The notes under the pieces: generated by a model
The model's database searches: none
The model's input: the letters and a program-made list of their open reading frames with translations, nothing else
Told to the model about the DNA's origin: nothing
Position numbers and translations under genes: made by a program
Origin: an uncultured Acetatifactor sp.
Lineage (GTDB): Bacteria; Bacillota; Clostridia; Lachnospirales; Lachnospiraceae
Direction: 5' to 3'
Assembly: GCA_934394665.1 (NCBI GenBank)
Contig: CAKRRS010000001.1
Coordinates: forward strand, 59,632 to 123,631
DNA: 64,000 bases
In this document: piece by piece, positions 1 to 7,590 of the stretch
How the letters are laid out: the number at the start of each line of letters is the position of its first letter
Position numbering within the stretch: position 1 is the stretch's first letter

Positions 1-399
1 CTGTCGGATGGCCGGATCTATACGGAATACGGCAACGGTAACAACCCGGACTCCCTGAAACAACGGAATGTCTCCGGAGAGATGCTGGGAGCCATGTATG
101 CGGTGCGTTTTGCCCTGAACAGCGGATTTCGTGCCATTGAGATCCGTTACGACTACGAAGGCATTGAAAAATGGGTTACCGGAGCATGGAAGAGTAAAAA
201 CGAACTGACACAGAAATATGCGCAGACCATGCGTGCCTGGGGCCAGAAGATTCAGATTCGTTTTACAAAAGTACCTGCACACGCTAAGATTAAATATAAC
301 GAACTGGCGGATCAGACCGCTAAGCTTGGAGTGGAGAACGGTACCGGAATTCCGAAGGTAAAAAGCCTCAGTGATTTTGAAACAGTGGATTCCATCTGA
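1..399 (+). CDS. RNase H family protein, C-terminal part (cut by window edge)
   Basis: The reading frame is open from the first base, so this is the 3' part (132 residues) of a longer gene. It reads as the RNase H fold, which hydrolyses the RNA strand of RNA-DNA hybrids with two metal ions. Numbering from the window edge, the expected acidic residues are Glu27 (in GEMLGA), Asp51 (in RYDYEGIEKW) and Asp104 (in NELADQTAK), with the catalytic-loop His at 94 (PAHAKIKYNELAD). The first catalytic Asp of the family lies upstream of the window. Many Firmicutes versions carry an N-terminal viroplasmin (hybrid-binding) domain, but whether this one does cannot be seen. Confidence 0.88.
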   Translation: MSDGRIYTEYGNGNNPDSLKQRNVSGEMLGAMYAVRFALNSGFRAIEIRYDYEGIEKWVTGAWKSKNELTQKYAQTMRAWGQKIQIRFTKVPAHAKIKYNELADQTAKLGVENGTGIPKVKSLSDFETVDSI

Positions 400-452
400 T
401 ATAGAGATACATCTGATATAGAGATAACAGGTAAATCCGGAAGGAGAACTAC

Positions 453-1157
453 GTGGTACGATTAAATAAATATCTGGCACAGTGCGGCGTATGTTCGAGA
501 CGTGATGCGGACAAACTGATCGAACAGGGCAAAGTACTCGTGAACGGTCAGATTGCCATGACGGGACAACAGATCGAGGAGACCGATACCGTACAGGTCG
601 GTAAGAAAATATTACAGGGAAAACGTGATTGCAAGGTATTAGCATTTTACAAGCCGGTAGGTGTGACCTGTACCGAGAGGGACCCACATGCGGAGAAAAA
701 AATCATGGATATGATCCACTATCCGGAGCGACTGACCTATGCCGGACGCCTGGATAAAGATTCCGAGGGGTTAATCCTCTTAACCAACGACGGCGAACTG
801 ATCAATGCCATGATGCGCGGTGCCAACCGCCATGAAAAAGAGTACATTGTCAAAACAGAGAAAGAAATTACCCCTGATTTTCTGGAAAAAATGAAAAAAG
901 GGATTTATTTGAAAGAACTGGACATCACGACCAGAGAGTGTGAGATAGAACAGATCGGTAAATTTACTTTCCGTATCATCCTGACTCAGGGAGTCAACAG
1001 GCAGATCCGACGAATGTGCGAGGCTTGCGGCATGAAAGTGAAGGCACTGAAGCGAATCCGGGTCATGAATATTCTGCTGGGAGATTTAAAACCCGGAAAA
1101 TGGCGCGAGGTGACCGGTGAGGAACTGGAACAGCTGCGCAAAAGTGCAGGAATGTGA
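453..1157 (+). CDS. rluF: 23S rRNA pseudouridine synthase RluF-like
   Basis: RsuA/RluB/RluF-family synthase that isomerises a uridine in 23S rRNA. The N-terminus is an S4 RNA-binding domain (RLNKYLAQCGVCSRRDADKLI, about residues 2-60). The catalytic Asp101 lies in AGRLDKDSEGLILLTNDG. The segments NRHEKEYIV and QGVNRQIRRMCEACG resemble RluF more than RluB or RsuA. Start is GTG at 453 with AAGGAG at 441-446. Length of 234 residues is normal. It sits alone between the RNase H gene and the ligA promoter. The exact target uridine is inferred from family resemblance. Confidence 0.9.
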   Translation: MVRLNKYLAQCGVCSRRDADKLIEQGKVLVNGQIAMTGQQIEETDTVQVGKKILQGKRDCKVLAFYKPVGVTCTERDPHAEKKIMDMIHYPERLTYAGRLDKDSEGLILLTNDGELINAMMRGANRHEKEYIVKTEKEITPDFLEKMKKGIYLKELDITTRECEIEQIGKFTFRIILTQGVNRQIRRMCEACGMKVKALKRIRVMNILLGDLKPGKWREVTGEELEQLRKSAGM

Positions 1158-1180
1158 GAATGTATTTAAACGTATAAGCG

Positions 1181-1204
1181 ATTATGACATCGAAATGTCA
1201 TAAT
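1181..1204 (+). promoter_or_regulatory. Perfect inverted repeat upstream of ligA-metA
   Basis: Arms ATTATGACAT and ATGTCATAAT (10 bp each, perfect) enclose CGAA. No U-run follows, so it is a poor terminator for rluF. It covers the place where the -35 element of the promoter at 1210-1218 would be, which suggests an operator. The regulator is unknown. Confidence 0.5.
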
Positions 1205-1209
1205 AAATT

Positions 1210-1218
1210 TGCTATAAT
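1210..1218 (+). promoter_or_regulatory. Extended -10 promoter for ligA-metA
   Basis: TGC followed by TATAAT (1213-1218), with no good -35 at 16-18 bp; the -35 position falls in the palindrome at 1181-1204. A leader of about 85 nt follows, with a possible hairpin pairing GTTCAG (1231-1236) and CTGAAC (about 1263-1268). Confidence 0.5.
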
Positions 1219-1308
1219 AAACTATTGTTTGTTCAGAGCCTTGTTTGCAATTCTTAGGGAGGCTGAACCGTGAATATCCTATGAAAGGTATTAAAAGGTA
1301 GGGAAAAT

Positions 1309-3282
1309 ATGCAGCCATCTAAAATAGACCGGATCAAAGAACTGGTAGAACAATTAAATGCTGCGGCAGAGAGCTATTACGCCAAAGACGAAGAGATCAT
1401 GAGCAACTTCGAATATGACAGGCTCTATGACGAACTGGTGGAACTGGAAAAAGAGACAGGCGTTACGCTGGCGAACAGCCCGACCGTAAACGTGGGCTAC
1501 GAAGCCGTGGATGAGCTTCCCAAGGAGCGTCATGAGAGTCCGATGCTGTCTTTGGGCAAGACAAAAAGCAGAGAAGAACTGCGGGACTGGCTGCAGGGAC
1601 ATCCTGCAATTTTAAGCTGGAAACTGGACGGATTGACCATCGTTTTGACTTATCGTGAAGGAAAACTTGCAAAAGCGGTAACCAGAGGAAACGGCGAGAT
1701 CGGTGAGGTCATCACGAATAACGCCCGTACTTTTAAAAATCTTCCGCTGAACATTTCTTACACCGGAGAGCTGATCTTACGAGGAGAAGCAGTCATCACA
1801 TACAGTGATTTTGAGAAGATCAACGGAGAGATCACAGATGCAGAGGCTAAGTATAAGAATCCCCGGAATCTGTGCAGCGGCTCCGTGCGTCAGCTCAACA
1901 ATGAGATCACCGCCAAACGAAATGTCAGATTCTATGCCTTTACCTTGGTAAAAGCGGATGATGTGGATTTCCATGATTCCAAAGAGGCGCAGTTTGCTTT
2001 TTTGCAGGAACAGGGATTTGCAGTCGTGGAGCATGTAGCCGTGACAGAAGCAAATATTCTGTCTGCCATCGAAGAGTTTGAACACAAGATTGCGCATTAT
2101 GATATCCCTTCCGATGGTCTGGTGCTTACTTACGAGAGCATCAGCTATGGACAGTCCCTGGGCAGGACTGCAAAATTCCCCAGAGATTCCATCGCCTTTA
2201 AATGGGCGGACGAACTGCGCGAGACCACGTTAAAAGAAATCGAATGGAGCGCCAGCCGTACCGGACTGATCAATCCGGTAGCCATCTTCGAACCGGTAGA
2301 ACTGGAAGGCACGACGGTCAGCCGTGCTTCCGTGCATAATATCAGCATCATGCGTTCCCTGCGGCTCGGAATCGGGGATCATATCACGGTCTATAAGGCG
2401 AATATGATCATTCCGCAGATCGCCGAGAATCTCACCGGCAGTAATAACGTGGAGATACCGAAGGTATGTCCTGTCTGCGGAAAACCTACCGAGATCCGTC
2501 AGATCAATGAGGTACAGACCTTATACTGTGTCAATGAAAAATGTCCGGCAAAGGAGATCAAAGCCTACACCTTATTTGTCAGCAGAGATGCGCTGAATAT
2601 CGACGGCCTCTCAGAGGCTACCATGGAGAAGCTCATCGATCAGGGATTCATCCACGAATATGCAGATATTTTCCGGCTGGACAGACACAAAGAAGTCATC
2701 ACACAGATGGAAGGATTCGGGGAAAAGTCCTATCAGAACATGATGGACAGCATCGAGGCTGCCAGACATACCACCCTGCCGCGATTGATTTACGGACTGG
2801 GCATCGCCGGCATCGGCGTGGCGAATGCCAAAATGCTCTGCCGGTATTTTGAGTATGATCTGGAGCGGATGCAGAAGGCGGACGTGGAGACCCTGAGCGC
2901 CATCTCCGGCGTGGGCGAAGTACTGGCCACGGCGTTTGCGGAATATATGTCAGACGCCGAGAATCTTGAGAAAATAGAACATCTGAAAGCGTTTTTGACG
3001 ATCGAGATTCCACAGATCGATGAAAGTGCCCGGACGCTGGCGGGATTGTCCTTTGTCGTAACGGGCAGCCTGCATCATTTCGCCAGCCGCAATGACCTGA
3101 AAGAAATCATTGAAGAGAAAGGCGGTAAGGTGACCGGAAGCGTGACCGGCAAGACGACCTGCCTGATCAATAACGATATTACCTCGACTTCTTCCAAGAA
3201 TAAGAAAGCCAAGGAATTACAGGTGCCCATTATGACAGAAGAGGAGTTCCTGAATACCTATCATATTCCTTACGAGGAATAA
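1309..3282 (+). CDS. ligA: NAD-dependent DNA ligase LigA
   Basis: Seals 3'-OH/5'-phosphate nicks in replication and repair using NAD+. Domain order is complete: an N-terminal NMN-binding Ia region with YDRLYDEL (about residues 35-42), the adenylation domain with the nucleotidyl-lysine motif KLDG (Lys105), an OB fold, a zinc site with Cys387, Cys390, Cys407 and Cys412, helix-hairpin-helix repeats (about 420-560), and a C-terminal BRCT domain (about 576-657, starting near TLAGLSFVVTG). At 657 residues the length is typical. The start ATG has GGTAGGGA upstream. metA follows 25 nt downstream, so the two are probably co-transcribed. Confidence 0.97.
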   Translation: MQPSKIDRIKELVEQLNAAAESYYAKDEEIMSNFEYDRLYDELVELEKETGVTLANSPTVNVGYEAVDELPKERHESPMLSLGKTKSREELRDWLQGHPAILSWKLDGLTIVLTYREGKLAKAVTRGNGEIGEVITNNARTFKNLPLNISYTGELILRGEAVITYSDFEKINGEITDAEAKYKNPRNLCSGSVRQLNNEITAKRNVRFYAFTLVKADDVDFHDSKEAQFAFLQEQGFAVVEHVAVTEANILSAIEEFEHKIAHYDIPSDGLVLTYESISYGQSLGRTAKFPRDSIAFKWADELRETTLKEIEWSASRTGLINPVAIFEPVELEGTTVSRASVHNISIMRSLRLGIGDHITVYKANMIIPQIAENLTGSNNVEIPKVCPVCGKPTEIRQINEVQTLYCVNEKCPAKEIKAYTLFVSRDALNIDGLSEATMEKLIDQGFIHEYADIFRLDRHKEVITQMEGFGEKSYQNMMDSIEAARHTTLPRLIYGLGIAGIGVANAKMLCRYFEYDLERMQKADVETLSAISGVGEVLATAFAEYMSDAENLEKIEHLKAFLTIEIPQIDESARTLAGLSFVVTGSLHHFASRNDLKEIIEEKGGKVTGSVTGKTTCLINNDITSTSSKNKKAKELQVPIMTEEEFLNTYHIPYEE

Positions 3283-3307
3283 CATATAAGACCCGGAGGA
3301 AAATGAA

Positions 3308-4225
3308 ATGCCTATCAAAACACAAAATGATCTGCCTGCGAAAGAAATATTGGAAAATGAGAACATATTCGTCATGGATGAGTTCCGCGCCATCCATCAG
3401 GATATGCGTCCGCTGCAGGTATTGATCCTGAATAATATGCCGGTAAAACAGGATACGGAGCTGCAGCTTTTACGTGCACTGTCCAATACCCCGTTACAGG
3501 TAGATGTGACCTTCATGAACACGAAGACCCATGTATCCCTGAATACTCCTGCAAGTCATCTGAACAAATTCTATACCACCTTTGACGACATCAAAGACCG
3601 CACATTTGACGGCATGATCGTTACCGGTGCTCCGGTGGAGGATATTACCTTCGAAGAAGTGGATTATTGGGAGGAGACCTGCCGGATCTTTGACTGGGCG
3701 GAGACCCATGTGACGTCTACGTTGCATATCTGCTGGGCGGCACAGGCCGGATTTTACCACTATTACGGCATCAACAAAAAGCAGCTGCCGCAGAAACTGT
3801 TTGGTGTGTATGAACATAAAGTATCCAACCGGAAGATTCCGCTGGTACGGGGATTTGATGATATTTTTCTGGCACCCCACAGCAGACATACCGAGACCCC
3901 GGCAGAGGCGATTCATGCCTGCAAGGATCTGACCATTCTGGCAGAATCGGAAAAAGCGGGCGTATTTTTGGCAATCGCTGAAGAAGGCAAAAAGATCTTC
4001 GTCGCAGGACATCCGGAGTATGACCGCTATACGTTGAACAACGAGTACCACAGAGATCTGGACAAAGGACTGCCCATTCAGATTCCGTACAATTATTATC
4101 CGAATGATGACGCGGAGCAGAGACCTTTGCTGCAGTGGCGTTCCCATTGCAATAACCTTTACAGTAACTGGCTGAATTATTACGTATATCAGGCAACTCC
4201 TTACGATCTGGCACAGATTCGGTAA
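3308..4225 (+). CDS. metA: Homoserine O-acetyltransferase (MetA family)
   Basis: Acylates homoserine, the first committed step of methionine synthesis. Catalytic residues fall at the family positions: Cys142 (HICWAAQAG), His235 and Glu237 (AGHPEYDRY). Residue 111 is Glu (GAPVED). In studied MetA enzymes Glu111 goes with acetyl-CoA and Gly111 with succinyl-CoA, so acetyl transfer is predicted despite the usual succinyltransferase label. The 305-residue length is normal. SD CGGAGG sits upstream of the ATG. A terminator follows at 4285. The predicted O-acetylhomoserine could feed the trans-sulfuration pair at 28188-30900. Confidence 0.95.
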   Translation: MPIKTQNDLPAKEILENENIFVMDEFRAIHQDMRPLQVLILNNMPVKQDTELQLLRALSNTPLQVDVTFMNTKTHVSLNTPASHLNKFYTTFDDIKDRTFDGMIVTGAPVEDITFEEVDYWEETCRIFDWAETHVTSTLHICWAAQAGFYHYYGINKKQLPQKLFGVYEHKVSNRKIPLVRGFDDIFLAPHSRHTETPAEAIHACKDLTILAESEKAGVFLAIAEEGKKIFVAGHPEYDRYTLNNEYHRDLDKGLPIQIPYNYYPNDDAEQRPLLQWRSHCNNLYSNWLNYYVYQATPYDLAQIR

Positions 4226-4284
4226 GGTTTCGGTTGACTTGTAAGGTTGTCTGTGAGCTTTACCCTATGGCAGAAACAGTCCGG

Positions 4285-4315
4285 AAGTCCATCCTGATCA
4301 GGGATGGACTTTTTT
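4285..4315 (+). terminator. Rho-independent terminator of ligA-metA
   Basis: Perfect 10-bp stem AAGTCCATCC / GGATGGACTT (4285-4294, 4302-4311), 7-nt loop, then a T-run to 4315. Confidence 0.9.
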
Positions 4316-4634
4316 GTGCCTTGATTTCTCCGGAGTAGTTTGAAAAAAGGATTGTTTGGCAGCTATCGTGCGCAAATTGTGATATTAAGATACGAAAAGT
4401 AGAAAAATAGAGCTGTTTTATTTCAGGGTTCTATGGTATGATGAATTCACGCAATGAAGCAATACAAATCCTATCAGACATATAAATCCGCAGTGTAAAT
4501 ATACGATAAGTAATAGATGCTGCAAAACAAGGAATGTGTGTTGTGAGTATTTTACTACGTAATGATATGATGGGAATTTACAGGCTTTATGCGCATACTA
4601 TTAACATACAAAGGCAAAAAGAGAGGGAGTACGT
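4316..4634. other. Gene-free stretch with flotillin promoter
   Basis: AT-rich, with no convincing open frame. The only element seen is an extended -10 (TGG TATGAT, 4434-4442) with a weak -35, which would leave a leader of about 185 nt before the flotillin gene. Confidence 0.5.
4434..4442 (+). promoter_or_regulatory. Candidate promoter of the flotillin gene
   Basis: TGG TATGAT extended -10. The -35 at 17-bp spacing (TGTTTT, 4414-4419) is poor. It is the best candidate in the gap. Confidence 0.4.
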
Positions 4635-6245
4635 ATGGAAATTAACATTGGTATTATCGCAATCGTTGTACTTGCCATTGCCATTCTGGCGATTCTGGCA
4701 TCCGGTTATGTGAAGGCATCACCGAACAAAGCCTACATCATCTCCGGTATCAAGAGAGAACCCAAGGTCCTGATCGGCCGGGCGGGTATCAAGATACCCT
4801 TCCTGGAGAAAAAGGATGAACTGATCCTGAAGCAGATCAGTATCGATATCAAGACCAACGGCTACATTCCCACCAAGGATTTCATCGGTGTGGACATTGA
4901 TGCCGTAGCGAAGGTCAGGGTCCTGACCCAGAGGGATGTCACCGTGAATGCCAAAGGGGAAGTGGTGGCAGGCGCAGATTCCAACAAGAGAATCACCACA
5001 GAGATGGCAAACGCAGCCATGAAGAACTTCTTAAACATGAACGAAGATCAGATCCGCGATGCGCTGACCGATTCCTTACAGGGTAATATGCGTGAAATCA
5101 TCGGTACCCAGTGCCTGAAGGAACTGTGTAATGATCGTAAGACCTTCGGTGACGAAGTACAGGCGAAAGCGCAGAAGGATATGAATGCCCTGGGTATCTG
5201 GATCGAGTCCTGTAATATCCAGAAGATCGAGGATGAGAACAACCTGATCACTGCTTTGGGACAGGATAACATGTCCCAGATCCAGAAGGACGCTTCCGTA
5301 GCAAAAGCGCAGGCAGACAGAGACGTAGCCATTGCCAGAGCACAGGCGCAGAAGGATGCCAACGACGCACAGGTCATCGCAGAGACCGAGATCGCCCAGA
5401 AACAGACTGAGTTAGCCATCAAGAAAGCGGAACTGAAGAAAGAGTCCGATATCAAGAAGGCAGAAGCCGATGCAGCCTATAAGATTCAGGAAGAGGAACA
5501 GCGTAAGACCGTGGAGATCACCACGGCGAACGCAAACCTGGCTCGTCAGGAGAAGGAACTGGAATTAAAGGAAAGAGAAGTCTCCATCAAGGAGAAAGCG
5601 CTGGAAGCGGAAGTCAAAAAGACCGCAGAAGCAAATAAATACGCAGCACAGCAGAAGGCAGATGCCGAGCAGTACGAGAGACAGAAGAGAGCGGAAGCGG
5701 AACTCTTCGAGATCCAGAGACAGGCAGAGGCTGAGAAGGCTAAGTCTGAGGCAGAGAGATTCGCCAAGGAACAGGCGGCAGAGGCAGTCAAAGCCGCAGG
5801 TCTTGCAGAGGCAGCCGCTGTGGCAGCCAAAGGTAAGGCGGAAGCGGAAGCCATTCAGGCAAAAGCAGAGGCAGAAGCAGCCGGTATACTGAAGAAGGCG
5901 GAAGCTATGAAACAATACGGCGATGCTGCAAGACAGCAGATGGAACTGGATACTTTGAAGGTATACTTCGAGCAGCTGCCCAAGATCGCCGAGGCTGTGG
6001 CTAAGGGCTACATGAACGTAGATTCCATCAAGATGTTCGGCGGCGATTCCAGCAAGCTGGCAGGCGATATCATGACCACCGTGACCCAGGTCACCGATGG
6101 CATCAAAGAGTCCACCGGACTCGATATCAACGAGATGCTGGCAAAGGGCTTCGCCAAGAAGACGGAAACAGCCGACAATACATCCGGCGATGGCAAGGCT
6201 AAGCCTGCCGCAGATGCGGATTATCATGAAGTAAAGCCGGAATAA
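4635..6245 (+). CDS. floT: Flotillin, FloT/YuaG type (SPFH protein)
   Basis: Membrane scaffold protein of functional membrane microdomains. One N-terminal membrane segment (about residues 3-23, rich in Ile, Ala, Val) is followed by an SPFH domain (about 25-210), a long Ala/Glu/Lys-rich coiled coil with many AEAE-type repeats (about 215-435), and an oligomerisation tail. The 536-residue length fits FloT rather than the shorter FloA. Start ATG has GAGAGGGAG upstream. It is flanked by its own candidate promoter and a terminator (6278), so probably monocistronic. No NfeD partner gene is adjacent. Confidence 0.93.
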   Translation: MEINIGIIAIVVLAIAILAILASGYVKASPNKAYIISGIKREPKVLIGRAGIKIPFLEKKDELILKQISIDIKTNGYIPTKDFIGVDIDAVAKVRVLTQRDVTVNAKGEVVAGADSNKRITTEMANAAMKNFLNMNEDQIRDALTDSLQGNMREIIGTQCLKELCNDRKTFGDEVQAKAQKDMNALGIWIESCNIQKIEDENNLITALGQDNMSQIQKDASVAKAQADRDVAIARAQAQKDANDAQVIAETEIAQKQTELAIKKAELKKESDIKKAEADAAYKIQEEEQRKTVEITTANANLARQEKELELKEREVSIKEKALEAEVKKTAEANKYAAQQKADAEQYERQKRAEAELFEIQRQAEAEKAKSEAERFAKEQAAEAVKAAGLAEAAAVAAKGKAEAEAIQAKAEAEAAGILKKAEAMKQYGDAARQQMELDTLKVYFEQLPKIAEAVAKGYMNVDSIKMFGGDSSKLAGDIMTTVTQVTDGIKESTGLDINEMLAKGFAKKTETADNTSGDGKAKPAADADYHEVKPE

Positions 6246-6277
6246 TACTTGATATAAGTTTTGAATTGTCATAAACT

Positions 6278-6322
6278 GAGGGTACAGAGAGGAAGAAAGA
6301 CTCACTGTACCCTCGGTTTTTA
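6278..6322 (+). terminator. Terminator of the flotillin gene
   Basis: Perfect 10-bp stem GAGGGTACAG / CTGTACCCTC (6278-6287, 6305-6314) followed by GG and a T-run. Confidence 0.88.
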
Positions 6323-6326
6323 TAAC

Positions 6327-6445
6327 CCGGGGGTATATAGAGAGAAAAGAGAGTGCCAGTACCCCACGCGAATAGAGGCCCGGGGTATATGTAGAGAAAA
6401 GATCCTGCCAGTACCCCACGCGAATAGAGGTCCGGGGGGATATGG
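6327..6445. repeat. 53-bp tandem repeat, two full copies plus a partial third
   Basis: Copy 1 is about 6327-6378 and copy 2 about 6379-6430. They share CCGGGG-TATAT, AGAGAAAAGA and GCCAGTACCCCACGCG followed by AATAGAGG. A third copy starts at 6431 (TCCGGGGGGATAT) and runs into the upstream region of the GH26 gene. Each unit contains GGGGTAT and GTACCCC, so copies could pair into hairpins. There are no unique spacers, so this is not a CRISPR array. Confidence 0.8.
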
Positions 6446-6475
6446 ATAAAAGGATATGGAAAGGAAAAAGAAATT

Positions 6476-7417
6476 ATGGTAACAGCAGATCCAAAAGCAA
6501 CGAAAGAAGCCAGAGAATTATTGCAATATTTACATACAGTAGCAGGAAAACAGATTATCACCGGTCAGCATACCCAGACCATCCCCTGTGAGGAAATAAC
6601 ATACATCCGTGAGAACACCGGAAAAGAACCGAAGCTGCGCGGTTTCGAACTACTGGCATATTCACCGAACATCAATTATGAAGATGCTTCCCCGGAATGC
6701 CTGAAGGAAGTGGAAGAGAATAAAGGCACGGTAGAGACCGCCCTGCAGTGGGCAAGAACGAACCGCTCAGCCGGTATCCTCACCTTCAGCTTCCACTGGT
6801 TCTCCCCCATAGGCGGCAGAGACAAAAGCTTCTATGCGGAACACACCGATTTCGATGCAACGAAAGTATTACAGGAAGGTACCCCGGAGCGCACAGCGTT
6901 CTACGCAGACATGGATGTGATCGCAGACATTCTGCAACGTTTCCAGGATGAGAACATCCCCATCCTCTGGCGCCCGTTCCATGAATCCTACGGCACCTGG
7001 TTCTGGTGGGGCGCGAAGGGTGCCGAAGTCGCAAGAGACTTATACCGACTGATGTTCGATTACTATACCGGAGAAAAGAATCTGCATAATCTGCTCTGGG
7101 TCTGGAACTGCGATATAGAGGAAGCCTATCCCGGAGACAATTACACGGACGTAATATCCATGGATGTCTACCTGCCGGAATACAAGGCTACGGATTATGC
7201 CGACACCTATGAAAAACTCGTGCAGGCAACCTCCCACGAAAAAGTAGCAGCCCTGGCAGAAATCGGTTACCTCCCTGACATCGATCTCCTGCAAAAGAGC
7301 AGAATCCCCTGGGTCTACTACATGACCTGGTCGAAGGAATTCTGCATCGGCGAACAATATAACAGCGTAGAAAATCTGAAGAAAATGTACGACAGTGAAT
7401 ACGCGGTGACTTTATAA
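6476..7417 (+). CDS. GH26 family beta-mannanase, cytoplasmic
   Basis: Glycoside hydrolase family 26 enzyme, expected to cut beta-1,4-mannan or manno-oligosaccharides by a retaining mechanism. Opening GKQIITGQH (residues 25-32) is typical of the family. The acid/base Glu170 lies in WRPFHES and the nucleophile Glu260 in ALAEIG, with aromatic subsite residues WFWWG (175-179). There is no signal peptide, membrane segment or carbohydrate-binding module. The enzyme should therefore work inside the cell on imported oligosaccharides. SD GGAAAGG precedes the ATG. No sugar transporter gene is adjacent. Confidence 0.9.
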   Translation: MVTADPKATKEARELLQYLHTVAGKQIITGQHTQTIPCEEITYIRENTGKEPKLRGFELLAYSPNINYEDASPECLKEVEENKGTVETALQWARTNRSAGILTFSFHWFSPIGGRDKSFYAEHTDFDATKVLQEGTPERTAFYADMDVIADILQRFQDENIPILWRPFHESYGTWFWWGAKGAEVARDLYRLMFDYYTGEKNLHNLLWVWNCDIEEAYPGDNYTDVISMDVYLPEYKATDYADTYEKLVQATSHEKVAALAEIGYLPDIDLLQKSRIPWVYYMTWSKEFCIGEQYNSVENLKKMYDSEYAVTL

Positions 7418-7464
7418 TACATAAAATTTCCTTTCAGAAATTGCAACAAAAGCATGAAAAATAT

Positions 7465-7492
7465 TTTACATACACTCAAAATATGCTATAAT
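7465..7492 (+). promoter_or_regulatory. Promoter of the type IV pilus operon
   Basis: TTTACA (7465-7470), 16-bp spacer, TGC extension and consensus TATAAT (7487-7492). About 90 nt of leader precede pilB. No c-di-GMP riboswitch (GEMM-I) core was recognised in it. Confidence 0.8.
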
Positions 7493-7590
7493 ATCTCCAT
7501 ATTGAGACAAAATATTTGTAAGTTGTATCCAAAAAACGGTACAATTAGACAGATATTTCCAAATTGTAGCATAATCAACAGGTGAATTAC

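Noticed and set aside
3494..4147. Minus-strand frame of 217 codons
   Set aside because: Antisense to metA, whose catalytic residues are all in place; no ribosome site.
5565..6419. Long minus-strand frame of 284 codons
   Set aside because: It is antisense to the Ala/Glu-rich coiled coil of the flotillin gene; the Leu/Cys/Ser-rich product is a composition artefact, with no start signal.
6327..6445. CRISPR-like repeat
   Set aside because: Repeat units abut with no unique spacers, there are only about two copies, and no cas gene is present.
7493..7590. c-di-GMP riboswitch before the pilus operon
   Set aside because: Clostridial pilus operons often have one, but the leader is short and shows no GEMM-I core or type II fold.
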